Positions 18,516 to 27,051 of a stretch of DNA of 64,000 nt are shown here, one piece after another. Numbering within the stretch: the stretch's first letter is position 1; each line of letters starts with the position of its first letter. The DNA comes from G963674665 sp963674665 (GTDB taxonomy: Bacteria > Desulfobacterota > Desulfovibrionia > Desulfovibrionales > Desulfovibrionaceae). The stretch spans positions 558,001 through 622,000 of the forward strand of contig CAXXPL010000011.1 in assembly GCA_963674665.2 (NCBI GenBank). Reading direction: 5' to 3'. The position numbers and the translations under genes were made by a program. Under the pieces are notes generated by a model, which was not told where the DNA came from, did no database searches, and saw only the letters and a list, made by a program, of their open reading frames with translations.

Positions 18516-19314
18516 CATCCTCCTCGATTGCCGCGACGTGGTGGTACGCTTCGGCGGTGTGTATGCCCTGAACCACGTGGACTTCAGCGCCCCCAAAGGC
18601 GAGATCAGCGCCATTATCGGTCCCAACGGCGCGGGAAAGACCACATTGCTCAATGCCATCACAGGCCTCGTGCCCATGCAGCAGGGAGACATCTCCCTGG
18701 CAGGCAGGGAGATCACCAAGGCCCCCACCTGGAAGCGAGGCAAGGCCGGCGTTGTCAGGACCTTTCAGAACCTGGAGATATTTACCAACATGAGCGTGCT
18801 GGAAAACGTCATGACCGGCGCGCACCGCAATATCCGCTACAACATGCTGGACGCGTTGTTCAAGACGCCGCGCTATCACAGGGCCGAACGGCTGTGCAGG
18901 GAGGACGCCCGGGAGCGCTTGGCCTTTGTGGGGCTGGAGGGCAAGGAGGACGCCGTGGCCGCTGACATGGCCTTTGGAAACCAGCGTCTCCTGGAATTGG
19001 CCCGCGCACTGGCAGCCAAGCCCGATCTCCTGCTGCTGGACGAACCGGCCGCCGGACTGAACATGAAGGAGACCCGCACCCTTGGCAAACTTATCCGCCG
19101 CATCAAGGACGAGCTGGATATCAGCATCGTTCTGGTGGAGCACGACATGGACCTGATCATGGGCATCAGCGACAGCGTCACGGTGCTGCAGTTCGGACAA
19201 CTGCTGGCCAAGGGCACGCCGAGTGAAATACAGAGGAACCCCGAGGTCATCGCCGCCTACCTGGGCGAGGATGACGAGGAAGAGGCGGTGGCGGACAACG
19301 GAGACGTGGCATGA
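18508..19314 (+). CDS. livG: Branched-chain amino-acid-type ABC ATPase LivG
   Basis: Cytoplasmic ATPase of 268 residues. Walker A is GPNGAGKTT, followed by the Q-loop in RTFQNLEIF. The signature is unusual: MAFGNQRLLELARAL instead of the usual YGxQR form with Gly-Gly, as in LivG homologues. Walker B is LLLLDEPAAGLN and the H-loop is LVEHDMDL. The start codon is GTG at 18508, behind GGCCGGGGAG. The C-terminus ends in an acidic tail (DDEEEAV). It overlaps livF by four bases. Confidence 0.92.
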   Translation: MADILLDCRDVVVRFGGVYALNHVDFSAPKGEISAIIGPNGAGKTTLLNAITGLVPMQQGDISLAGREITKAPTWKRGKAGVVRTFQNLEIFTNMSVLENVMTGAHRNIRYNMLDALFKTPRYHRAERLCREDARERLAFVGLEGKEDAVAADMAFGNQRLLELARALAAKPDLLLLDEPAAGLNMKETRTLGKLIRRIKDELDISIVLVEHDMDLIMGISDSVTVLQFGQLLAKGTPSEIQRNPEVIAAYLGEDDEEEAVADNGDVA

Positions 19315-20036
19315 TCATCTGCAAGAACCTCGACGTTTTCTACGGAAAGATCCACGCCATCCGCAACGTCTCCCTGCACGTGCGAAAGGGCGAAATCGTT
19401 GCGCTCATCGGCGGCAACGGAGCGGGAAAGACCACGCTACTGACCACAATCTCCGGCATCAACCGCCCCTCCACTGGAAGCATCGTGTGCCTGGAAAGGG
19501 ACCTCACCCGGCTCTCTCCGGACAAGATCGTGGCCTTGGGCGTGTCCCACGTGCCCGAGGGGCGTCTGGTCTTCGGCCCCATGAGTGTTGAGGACAACCT
19601 TGCCCTTGGCGCCTACACCAGGGGGCGCGCCGACAAGGCACAGACACACAAGGATCTGGAGGACATGTACGCCATGTTCCCTGTGTTGTTCGAACGCCGT
19701 AAGCAAATGGCGGGCACCCTGTCCGGCGGGGAACAGCAGATGCTGGCCATGGCTCGGGCCCTCATGGCACGCCCCAAGCTCCTGCTCCTGGACGAGCCGA
19801 GCATGGGACTCGCCCCCCAGATTACAAAGGAAATTTTCAAGCACGTCGTTGCCCTGCGGGGGCAGTACGGCCTCACAGTGCTCCTGGTGGAGCAGAACGC
19901 CAAGAGCGCCCTGCAGATCGCGGACAGGGGTTATGTCCTGGAAACTGGGCGTGTGATCCTGCAAGGACCGGCGGACGAGCTGCTGGCCAACCGCGACGTG
20001 CAACGCGCCTACCTGGGCAGGGAAGTGGAAGCTTAG
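19311..20036 (+). CDS. livF: Branched-chain amino-acid-type ABC ATPase LivF
   Basis: Second ATPase of the transporter, 241 residues. Walker A is GGNGAGKTT, the Q-loop region is VPEGRLVFGPMSVEDNL, the signature is LSGGEQQMLAMARAL and Walker B is LLLLDEPSMGLAP. The segment LLVEQNAKSALQIADRGYVLE is the LivF hallmark. Its ATG overlaps the livG stop as ATGA. Last gene of the liv set; two hairpin elements separate it from the CoA ligase gene. Confidence 0.92.
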   Translation: MIICKNLDVFYGKIHAIRNVSLHVRKGEIVALIGGNGAGKTTLLTTISGINRPSTGSIVCLERDLTRLSPDKIVALGVSHVPEGRLVFGPMSVEDNLALGAYTRGRADKAQTHKDLEDMYAMFPVLFERRKQMAGTLSGGEQQMLAMARALMARPKLLLLDEPSMGLAPQITKEIFKHVVALRGQYGLTVLLVEQNAKSALQIADRGYVLETGRVILQGPADELLANRDVQRAYLGREVEA

Positions 20037-20072
20037 CGGAGCGATGAAAGAAAAGGATTTAATGGGAAAACC

Positions 20073-20160
20073 TTGGGGGAACCCCCTTTTTGTAATAAAG
20101 GGGGTTCCCCCAAACCCCTTCCCCCAAAAATTCTTGATAAAGGGGAGAGGGAAAGAATAA
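20073..20160 (+). repeat. Dispersed hairpin-plus-tail element, forward copy
   Basis: Arms TTGGGGGAACCCCCTTTTT (20073-20091) and AAAGGGGGTTCCCCCAA (20097-20113) form a nearly perfect stem 36 bases after livF. The tail ACCCCTTCCCCCAAAAATTC follows, then a 30-bp AT-rich joint to the inverted copy at 20161-20232. It can act as the liv terminator. Confidence 0.65.
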
Positions 20161-20232
20161 ACGTATAAATATTAAAAGTCTTGGGAAGGGGGGTCCGGGG
20201 GGAAACCTTTCCGCCAGAAAGGTTTCCCCCCG
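20161..20232 (-). repeat. Dispersed hairpin-plus-tail element, inverted copy
   Basis: The tail reads in the opposite direction first (AAAAGTCTTGGGAAGGGGGG), followed by a perfect 15-bp stem: CGGGGGGAAACCTTT (20196-20210) and AAAGGTTTCCCCCCG (20218-20232) with a 7-base loop. Together with the forward copy it forms a tail-to-tail inverted pair ahead of paaK. Confidence 0.65.
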
Positions 20233-20276
20233 AGGGCCTCAATCCCATCGCCTTTAGATATACAAGGGGAAGCGCA

Positions 20277-21575
20277 ATGTACTGGCAGCAGGATAACGAA
20301 TGCATGGGCCGCGAGGAGCTGGAGCAACTGCAGCTCGAGCGTTTGCAGTCCACCATCAATCGCGTTTCCAGGAACGTTCCTCTCTATCGGGAGCGGTTCG
20401 AGACGCTGGATATCGACGCCGAGGACTTCCACTCCCTGGAGGATGTGCGGCGCCTGCCCTTCACCTCCAAGCAGGACATCCGCGACAACTACCCCTATGG
20501 ATTGTTCGCCGTGCCCCTCAGAGAGGTGGTCCGTTTGCAGTCCTCCTCCGGCACCACGGGCAAGCCCATCGTGGTGGGATATACGCAAAACGACATCAAA
20601 CGCTGGTCCAACCTGGCCGCCCGCGTGCTCTGCGCCGGGGGCGTCACCAAGGACGACGTGGTACAGATCGCTTTCGCCTACGGCCTGTTCACCGGCGGGT
20701 TCGGTCTGCATTACGGGGCGGAGCGCCTCGGCGCCTCGGTCATCCCCAGCTCCAGCGGCAACGCCCGCAGACAGATTCATATCATGCAGGATTACCGCAC
20801 CACGGCCCTGGTCTGCACTCCCAGCTATGCCTTGCATCTGGCCGACACCATGGACGAGCAGAACATCAATGTGAACGCGCTCTCACTGCGTTACGGACTG
20901 TTCGGGGGCGAGGCCTGGAGCGAGGCCATGCGCACGGAGATCCAGGAGCGGCTCAAGATCACGGCCACGGACAACTACGGAATCAGCGAAGTCATGGGGC
21001 CCGGTGTTGCCGGTGAGTGCCTGGAGCAAGGAGGGCTGCACGTCAACGAGGACCACTTCCTGTTCGAGATCATCGACCCTGACACCACCGAGCCCGTGGC
21101 TGACGGCGAAGTGGGAGAGCTGGTCATCACCACCCTCACCAAGGAGGCCTTCCCGGTGGTTCGCCTGCGCACCGGCGACCTCACCCGCCGCATCACCGCC
21201 CCTTGCGGTTGCGGCCGCACTTTCCACCGCATCTCCCGCGTGCTGGGGCGCTGCGACGACATGATCATCATCAAGGGTGTCAATGTCTTTCCCTCGCAGG
21301 TGGAAGAGGTGCTCATGCAGGTGGAGGGCGCGGAGCCCCACTACCAGATAGTTGTGGAGCGCGAACAGAACCTGGACAAGGCCACGGTGCTGGTGGAAGC
21401 CACAGAAGCCTTTCTGTTCGACCAGATGAGCAAGAGCCAGGAACTCATAGAACGCATCGAACGCCGCCTTACCTCGGCACTGGGCGTGCACCTGGACGTG
21501 AAACTGGTGGAAAGCAAGAGTCTGGAGCGTAGCGAAGGCAAGGCCCATCGCGTGGTGGACAAGCGCCAATATTGA
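20277..21575 (+). CDS. paaK: Phenylacetate-CoA ligase
   Basis: AMP-forming ligase activating phenylacetate or a related aryl acid to its CoA thioester, 432 residues, the usual PaaK length. The phosphate-binding loop is SSSGTTGKP, the adenine site region is DNYGISEVMGPGVAGEC, and the C-terminal domain has GRCDDMIIIKGVNVFPSQVE. The ATG at 20277 follows AAGGGGA; the upstream open frame is the hairpin repeat. It follows the liv transporter on the same strand. In Desulfovibrio-like genomes homologues are often found beside amino-acid transport or indolepyruvate oxidoreductase genes, so aryl acids from amino-acid fermentation are also possible. Confidence 0.9.
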   Translation: MYWQQDNECMGREELEQLQLERLQSTINRVSRNVPLYRERFETLDIDAEDFHSLEDVRRLPFTSKQDIRDNYPYGLFAVPLREVVRLQSSSGTTGKPIVVGYTQNDIKRWSNLAARVLCAGGVTKDDVVQIAFAYGLFTGGFGLHYGAERLGASVIPSSSGNARRQIHIMQDYRTTALVCTPSYALHLADTMDEQNINVNALSLRYGLFGGEAWSEAMRTEIQERLKITATDNYGISEVMGPGVAGECLEQGGLHVNEDHFLFEIIDPDTTEPVADGEVGELVITTLTKEAFPVVRLRTGDLTRRITAPCGCGRTFHRISRVLGRCDDMIIIKGVNVFPSQVEEVLMQVEGAEPHYQIVVEREQNLDKATVLVEATEAFLFDQMSKSQELIERIERRLTSALGVHLDVKLVESKSLERSEGKAHRVVDKRQY

Positions 21576-21597
21576 TCGAGGAGAGTACAGATTTTCC

Positions 21598-21656
21598 CGG
21601 GGGAGGAACTTTTTGGAGAAAGTTTCTCCCCCCGACCCCCTCTTCAAAAACTTCTC
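21598..21656 (+). repeat. Dispersed hairpin-plus-tail element after paaK
   Basis: Arms CGGGGGAGGAACTTT (from 21598) and AAAGTTTCTCCCCCCG (21619-21634), then the tail ACCCCCTCTTCAAAAACTTC. It sits between the convergent paaK and amidohydrolase genes. Confidence 0.6.
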
Positions 21657-21722
21657 ATGAGTTATGGTGTTCCCGAGTCAGGGCACACTCTTCCGGCAAG
21701 TTTAGCTCAAGAAGATAAAGCG

Positions 21723-22583
21723 TTAGAAATTCCCGGCCAGGCCGCCGGAGGCATGGACATCGCGTTCTGACAGCGCGTGGTCCTTGCTTCCCAGCTTTTG
21801 CGTGACCGCGAAGCCGTTGTGCAGCACTTCATCCAACTCGTGATCCGGAAGGTTGAGCCTTGTCTGCAGCTCCTCGAGGGAGTCCACGGGGTCGAACAGG
21901 GGGTAGTCCGATCCGAAGAGGACGAGTTCGCGGGGGTGTCTGTTCCAAATGGTCCGCAAGGTGACGTCATCCAAGAAGGGCAGGCTGCTGGATGTGTCGA
22001 TGTAGACCTGCTTGCCGATGAGCGCCTCCATGGACGCGTTCCATTGCTGGAATCCACCCAGGTGCGCGGCGATGAATCTGGCTCTGGGGAAGTTCTTCAT
22101 CAGCTTTGCCATCTTGAAGGGGCAGGATGGATTCTTTTCCGGGGGCAGCCTGTCGCCCACGTGAAAGATGAGAAAAAAGCGGTCCTGCGCCTCCTCGATG
22201 ATGGGCATGAGCTTGGGCGAGTCCATCCAGAAGCTCTGGAACTCCGGATGAAATTTCAACCCCTTGATACCCGCGGCCTCCAGGCGGTCCAATTCCTTTT
22301 CCCAGTCCTCGTAGTCCGGGTGCAGGGTGCCGTAGCCGTTGACCTCGGGGTATTGGGCATGGATGCTCATGATCCAGTTGTTGGCCGGGATAACCTGGGC
22401 AGGCGCGGTGGCGGCGCAGAAAACAACTATCTCGTCGATTCCGGCGGCGCGCTCCCGCTCCAAGAGGTGTTCAATGGTGCCGATTCCCGCGGGCTTCACT
22501 CCGTAGTGGTCATGGAGCTGCGCAACGACCTTGTGAGCTATTTTGGGGTGCAAAGCGTGTGTATGTACATCGATGCCTGTCAT
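21723..22583 (-). CDS. Amidohydrolase-superfamily TIM-barrel protein
   Basis: Metal-dependent hydrolase or decarboxylase of the amidohydrolase-2 group, 286 residues from the ATG at 22583. The N-terminal metal motif is VHTHAL, further ligands are in LKFHPEF, FHVGDR and AAHLGG, and the late Asp is in LFGSDYP. Members include ACMSD-type decarboxylases and lactone hydrolases. An upstream in-frame ATG at 22640 would add 19 residues; neither start has a strong ribosome site, and the shorter one places the metal motif at the usual position. The substrate is unknown. Confidence 0.8.
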   Translation of the reverse strand: MTGIDVHTHALHPKIAHKVVAQLHDHYGVKPAGIGTIEHLLERERAAGIDEIVVFCAATAPAQVIPANNWIMSIHAQYPEVNGYGTLHPDYEDWEKELDRLEAAGIKGLKFHPEFQSFWMDSPKLMPIIEEAQDRFFLIFHVGDRLPPEKNPSCPFKMAKLMKNFPRARFIAAHLGGFQQWNASMEALIGKQVYIDTSSSLPFLDDVTLRTIWNRHPRELVLFGSDYPLFDPVDSLEELQTRLNLPDHELDEVLHNGFAVTQKLGSKDHALSERDVHASGGLAGNF

Positions 22584-22928
22584 TGTCAGTGGTCCGGTTG
22601 AATGGTGAATACGAAAAAGCAAAGCCGCATGAGCTGTCAAATGGCCATGTCTTGCCCAAGGCGTATAGGCCTTAAATGTGGCGAAAAAATGACTGTTGGC
22701 AGGATTGGTTGCGATTTATGGCGTGGCAGGCTTTGCGAAGCTCCCTGTGAGAGTCGTGTTGTGATGATGGTGAACTGATCAATTGATACAAATTTAATAC
22801 GTTGATCCGGAAATGAAAAGGGTTGAGATAAAAGAAAGTGATAGTCTGTAATATCAGATGATTGGGCATTATGGAGGGGGGGAGAATCACGGATGGGGAA
22901 AAATATGAAAATCTCAGGGAGGGAAAAG
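22584..22928. other. Intergenic region upstream of the amidohydrolase gene
   Basis: About 345 bp of AT-rich sequence without a supported gene. It contains the perfect 10-bp palindrome ATCAATTGAT at 22778-22787, a possible regulator site. No convincing promoter could be fixed for the minus-strand gene. Confidence 0.4.
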
Positions 22929-22965
22929 CCGGGGTGAATCCTTTGCGAAAAAGGGTTCACCCCGG
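22929..22965 (-). terminator. Hairpin just after the MACS-like ligase gene
   Basis: CCGGGGTGAATCCTTT (22929-22944) pairs with AAAGGGTTCACCCCGG (22950-22965), a 16-bp stem with one mismatch and a 5-base loop, 22 bases beyond the ligase stop on the minus strand. It is a variant of the dispersed hairpin family. Confidence 0.6.
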
Positions 22966-22987
22966 AAAGCATTACCAGCTGATTATC

Positions 22988-24625
22988 TTACTTTAGGTCA
23001 CGTTCGCGGATCTCGGCGCGTTTGATCTTGCCGGAGATGGTCTTGGGCAGTTCGGCAACGTAGTCCACCACGCGCGGGTATTTGTAGGGCGCGGTGACCT
23101 TTTTCACATGGCTCTGGATGTCCTTGGTGAGCTCCGCAGAGGGCTCGAATCCGACGGCCAGCACGATGGTGGCCTTGACCAGCTGCCCCCTGTCCGGGTC
23201 CGGGATGCCGGTGACAGCGGCTTCCACAACCGCGGGGTGGGAGACCAGGGCGCTTTCCACCTCAAAGGGGCCGATGCGGTAGCCCGAGCTCTTGATCAGG
23301 TCGTCCACCCGCCCCAGGAACCAGATATATCCGTCCTCGTCTATCCAGGCCTTGTCGCCGGTGTGGTAGTAGCCGTCGTGGAGCACGTTGGCGGTGCGGT
23401 CGGGTTCGTCGATGTACTGTGTGAACAGCCCCATGGGGGAACTGTCCAACTTGATGCAGATTTCGCCTTCCTCACCGGTGGCGCAGGGGTTGCCCTCCAT
23501 GTCCAGGAGTTTGATGTCCCACCCCGGGGAGGGTTTGCCGATGGAGCCGGCCTTGGGTTCCATGAACGAGTAGGTGGCGATCTGCAGGGTGGTCTCGGTC
23601 TGTCCGTACCCCTCATAGATGGGCAGTCCGGTGGCCTTTTTCCACTCGTGGAACACGCTGTCGTTGAGCAGCTCTCCGGCAGTGGTGCAGTGCCGTAGAC
23701 AGGAGAGGTCGTACTTGGAGAGGTCCTGGCGGATCAGGAAGCGGTACACGGTCGGGGGGGCGCAGAAAGTGGTGACCCTGTTGGCGGCCATGACCTCGAG
23801 CAGGGCCGCGGGATCGAACTTGCCCCTGAAATCGTAGACAAAGACCGAGGCGCCGGCCATCCACTGACCGTACATCTTGCCCCACACGGCCTTGCCCCAC
23901 CCGGTGTCGGCCACGGTGAGGTGCAGGTCGCCGGGCTCCAGGTCGTGCCAGTACACGCCGGTGGTGTAGTGCCCCAGTGCGTAGAGGTGGGTATGCTCAA
24001 CCATCTTCGGGGGGCCTGTGGTGCCGGAGGTGAAGTAGATGAGCAGGGTGTCGTCGCCCCCTGCCGTGTCCTCGGTGCGGGGGTAGTCCGGGGAGGCAAG
24101 GGCCATGAGGGTCTCGTAAGACTTCCATCCCGTAAGCAGAGGGGCGGGACCGGCCTGGATCAGGCAGTTCAGGTCCGGGCACTCCTCGCGGGCCTGTTGC
24201 ACGCGGTCTGCCACCGAGTCCTCGGCGATGACAGCTTTGATCTTGCCGGAGGTCACGCGGTAGACAATGTCCTTGGGCGTAAGCAAGTTGGGGGAGGGCA
24301 CTGCCACGGCGCCCATGCGGTGCAGGGCCAGCATGGCCACCCAGAACTCCACCCTGCGGTAGAGGATGAGCATGACCCTGTCGCCCTTGCCGATGCCTTC
24401 TGCCTTCAGGGCGTTGGCCAGCTTGCAGGATGCCTCCTGCAGCCACTTCATGGGGTATTCCCGGCGCACGTTGTCCGGACCCACATGCACGATGGCGGCC
24501 ATGTCGGGCTGTTTTTCGGCCATGGCGTCGATGACGTCATAGGCGAAGTTGAAGTTCTCTATGGGAGCGACATTGAATACTTCCAGGAAATTCTCATAGC
24601 TCGTGGGTTTGAGCTTGGTGAACAT
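22988..24625 (-). CDS. AMP-forming acyl-CoA synthetase, medium-chain (MACS) type
   Basis: Carboxylate-CoA ligase of 545 residues resembling medium-chain acyl-CoA and benzoate-CoA synthetases. The phosphate loop is FTSGTTGPPK, the A5 motif YEGYGQTET, the A7 motif YHTGDKAW, and the catalytic Lys is in ISGKIKR near the C-terminus. The ATG at 24625 follows AAGGAAGGG. It lies 39 bases downstream of an XRE-cupin regulator gene on the same strand, forming a regulator-ligase pair that is repeated just upstream. The acyl substrate is not known. Confidence 0.88.
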   Translation of the reverse strand: MFTKLKPTSYENFLEVFNVAPIENFNFAYDVIDAMAEKQPDMAAIVHVGPDNVRREYPMKWLQEASCKLANALKAEGIGKGDRVMLILYRRVEFWVAMLALHRMGAVAVPSPNLLTPKDIVYRVTSGKIKAVIAEDSVADRVQQAREECPDLNCLIQAGPAPLLTGWKSYETLMALASPDYPRTEDTAGGDDTLLIYFTSGTTGPPKMVEHTHLYALGHYTTGVYWHDLEPGDLHLTVADTGWGKAVWGKMYGQWMAGASVFVYDFRGKFDPAALLEVMAANRVTTFCAPPTVYRFLIRQDLSKYDLSCLRHCTTAGELLNDSVFHEWKKATGLPIYEGYGQTETTLQIATYSFMEPKAGSIGKPSPGWDIKLLDMEGNPCATGEEGEICIKLDSSPMGLFTQYIDEPDRTANVLHDGYYHTGDKAWIDEDGYIWFLGRVDDLIKSSGYRIGPFEVESALVSHPAVVEAAVTGIPDPDRGQLVKATIVLAVGFEPSAELTKDIQSHVKKVTAPYKYPRVVDYVAELPKTISGKIKRAEIRERDLK

Positions 24626-24664
24626 GGTTTCCCTTCCTTTGGCTCTTGAACAGCGTCAGTGGCG

Positions 24665-25222
24665 TTACATGATCACGTCGAGGAATAGTGCATCCTTGCC
24701 GTCCAGCCCGCGCAAAGCGTGGGGAGTGACGGAGCTGAAATACAGGCAGTCGCCTGGCTCCATGATCTCGACGTTTTTGTCCAGACGGACTTCCAGACGT
24801 CCTTCCAGAATGAAGATGAACTCCTGCCCGTTGTGCGTGTTGAAGTTGAGCTGGGATTCGTCCTTCGGGGGCACGCGGACCAGGAAGGGTTCCATGTGCC
24901 GGCCCACGAATTTGTAGGCCAGGCTCTTGTAGTCATAGTCCTTGCGCCGCTCCACCGAGAGTCCCTTGTCCTTTTTCACCAGGCAGTAGGAGTGCAGGTG
25001 GGCTTCGCCGCCGGAGAGGATCTCTGTGAGGTCCACGCCGCACACCCGTGCCACGTCCACGAGATAGCTGACGGGAATCTCGGTGGCGCCGGACTCGTAG
25101 GCGGTTACCTGTTGCGGGGGGATGCCGGTCTTTTTCGCGAGTTCCTCGATGGTCAGGTCCACGGCCTCACGCAGCCCCCTGAGTCGGGGAGCGATTTCCT
25201 TGTATGCATGCTCCGGTGTCAT
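24665..25222 (-). CDS. XRE-family regulator with C-terminal cupin domain (copy 1)
   Basis: Transcription regulator of 185 residues: helix-turn-helix at about 14-70 (LTIEELAKKTGIPPQQVTAY), then a cupin sensor domain at about 105-180 with HNGQEFIFILEGRLEVRL and SSVTPHALRG. Such proteins sense small molecules through the cupin barrel. The ATG at 25222 has a perfect AGGAGG. It sits between the two ligase genes in the same direction and probably controls the downstream ligase. Its sequence is clearly related to, but not a recent duplicate of, the copy at 27052-27618. Confidence 0.87.
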   Translation of the reverse strand: MTPEHAYKEIAPRLRGLREAVDLTIEELAKKTGIPPQQVTAYESGATEIPVSYLVDVARVCGVDLTEILSGGEAHLHSYCLVKKDKGLSVERRKDYDYKSLAYKFVGRHMEPFLVRVPPKDESQLNFNTHNGQEFIFILEGRLEVRLDKNVEIMEPGDCLYFSSVTPHALRGLDGKDALFLDVIM

Positions 25223-25269
25223 TACGGCCTCCTGTGAAGAAGTGTTGCCGGGCTGGCGGTATGCCGACG

Positions 25270-26910
25270 CTACGCGTCCGGAAAGAGTTCAGCTGCCATT
25301 TCACGCAGTTTGTATTTCTGTACCTTGCCGCTGGCGGTCATGGGGTACTCGTTCAGGATGTGGATGTATTTTGGGATCTTGTGCCAGGCGATCTGCCCCC
25401 GGCAGTAATCTCGCACGTCTTCCAGGGCGATCTCCGAGCCCTCCTTGGGCACGATGAAGGCGCCGACCTCCTCGCCGTACTTCCTGCTGGGCACGCCGGC
25501 CACCTGCACGTCGGAGATGCCGGGCATGTTGTACAGGAACTCCTCGATCTCGCGGGGGTAGATGTTTTCGCCGCCGCGGATGATCATGTCCTTAAGGCGG
25601 CCGGTGATGGCCACGAACCCTTCCTCGTCCATGACGCCGAGGTCGCCCGAGTGCAGCCAGCCCTCGCTGTCGATGGCCTTGGCCGTGGCTTCGGGCATGT
25701 TGTAATAGCCTTTCATGGTGTTGTAGCCCCTGCAGCAGACCTCGCCCTGTACGCCCGGGGCGACCTCCTCGTTGGTCTCCGGGTCCACGATCCTGACCTC
25801 GATCTCTGGCATTGCCTGGCCCACGCTCTCGGTGCGGCGGCGAATATCGTCGTGGATGCGGGTCTGGGTCATCACAGGGGAGCCCTCGGTGAGCCCGTAG
25901 CAGATGGTGACGTCGGTCATGTGCATCTTTTCCATGACCTGGCGCATCACCAGGATGGGGCAGGGGGAGCCGGCCATGATGCCCGTGCGCAGGGACGTGT
26001 ACTCGAACTTGTCGAAGAGATCATGCTCGAGCACGGCGATGAACATTGTGGGCACTCCGTAGAGCGCGGTGCAACGCTCCTTCTCAACCGCGCGCATAAC
26101 GTCGATGGGCTTGAAGGTCTCGAGGATGACCATGGTCACGCCGTGGGTCACGGCGGCGAGCACGCCCAGGACGCAGCCAAAGCAGTGGAACAGGGGCACG
26201 GGGATGCACAGGCGCTCACCGCCTTTGAAAGCCTGGTTCTCGCCGATCCAGAAGCCGTTGTTGCCGATGTTGTAGTGCGTGAGCATGACGCCCTTGGGGA
26301 ACCCGGTGGTGCCGGAGGTGTACTGCATGTTCACCACGTCTCCGGGGTCCAACTCGTCCTTGCGGGCCTGGAACTGCGCGTCAGTGACAACGGCGCTCAT
26401 GGCCAGGACCTCGGGTACGGAGTACATGCCCCGGTGCTTTTCAGGCCCGAGGAAGAACACGCGTTTCAGGTGCGGAAAATCCTCGCTGTTGATATCGCCG
26501 CGAGCTCGGGTTTTGAGTTCGGGAACAAGCTCCTTGAGGGTGAGCACGTAGTCCGTGTCCCGGAACCCGTCCATGATGAAAATGTTCTCGCACTCGGACT
26601 GCTGCAGCAGGTATTTAAGCTCGTGCTTCTTGTAGTTGGTGTTCACGGTGAGCAGAATGGCGCCGATCTTGGCCGTGGCGAACTGCAGCACCACCCAGTA
26701 GGGGACGTTGGTGGCCCATATGGCGACCTTTTCGCCCCTCTTGATGCCCAGGGCCATGAGCCCCTTGGCCATTTGATCCACCAGCTCGTTGAATTCCTTG
26801 TACGTAAGCCGAAAGTCACGGTCCACATAGACCACGGCCTCGGTATCGGGATACTTATCAGTGGTTTCCTCCAGGATTTGCCCCAGAGTGAGATTGCGCA
26901 GTGCGGACAT
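25270..26910 (-). CDS. AMP-forming acyl-CoA synthetase, FadD/ACSF2 type
   Basis: Fatty-acid-type CoA ligase of 546 residues. The phosphate loop is YTSGTTGFPKG, A5 is CYGLTEGSPV, A7 is WLHSGDLG, A8 is GRLKDMIIRGGENIYPREIE, and the catalytic Lys is in TASGKVQKYKLRE. The start at 26910 follows AGGAG. It differs in subfamily from the downstream MACS-like ligase, so the pair is not a simple gene duplication. It follows XRE-cupin copy 2 by 141 bases and precedes copy 1 by 47 bases. Confidence 0.9.
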   Translation of the reverse strand: MSALRNLTLGQILEETTDKYPDTEAVVYVDRDFRLTYKEFNELVDQMAKGLMALGIKRGEKVAIWATNVPYWVVLQFATAKIGAILLTVNTNYKKHELKYLLQQSECENIFIMDGFRDTDYVLTLKELVPELKTRARGDINSEDFPHLKRVFFLGPEKHRGMYSVPEVLAMSAVVTDAQFQARKDELDPGDVVNMQYTSGTTGFPKGVMLTHYNIGNNGFWIGENQAFKGGERLCIPVPLFHCFGCVLGVLAAVTHGVTMVILETFKPIDVMRAVEKERCTALYGVPTMFIAVLEHDLFDKFEYTSLRTGIMAGSPCPILVMRQVMEKMHMTDVTICYGLTEGSPVMTQTRIHDDIRRRTESVGQAMPEIEVRIVDPETNEEVAPGVQGEVCCRGYNTMKGYYNMPEATAKAIDSEGWLHSGDLGVMDEEGFVAITGRLKDMIIRGGENIYPREIEEFLYNMPGISDVQVAGVPSRKYGEEVGAFIVPKEGSEIALEDVRDYCRGQIAWHKIPKYIHILNEYPMTASGKVQKYKLREMAAELFPDA

Positions 26911-27051
26911 GAAGAGCTCCTCTCATGTGATGGTCGGCGGCATGTCTCGTAGTCCATGCCACTCTAGGCATTCCGTGAAGGGCGTGCCACTTCACGGATC
27001 GACGCATTTATCGCGTCGTTTCCAGTCCCGACTCGTCAAATCGTCGCGAGT

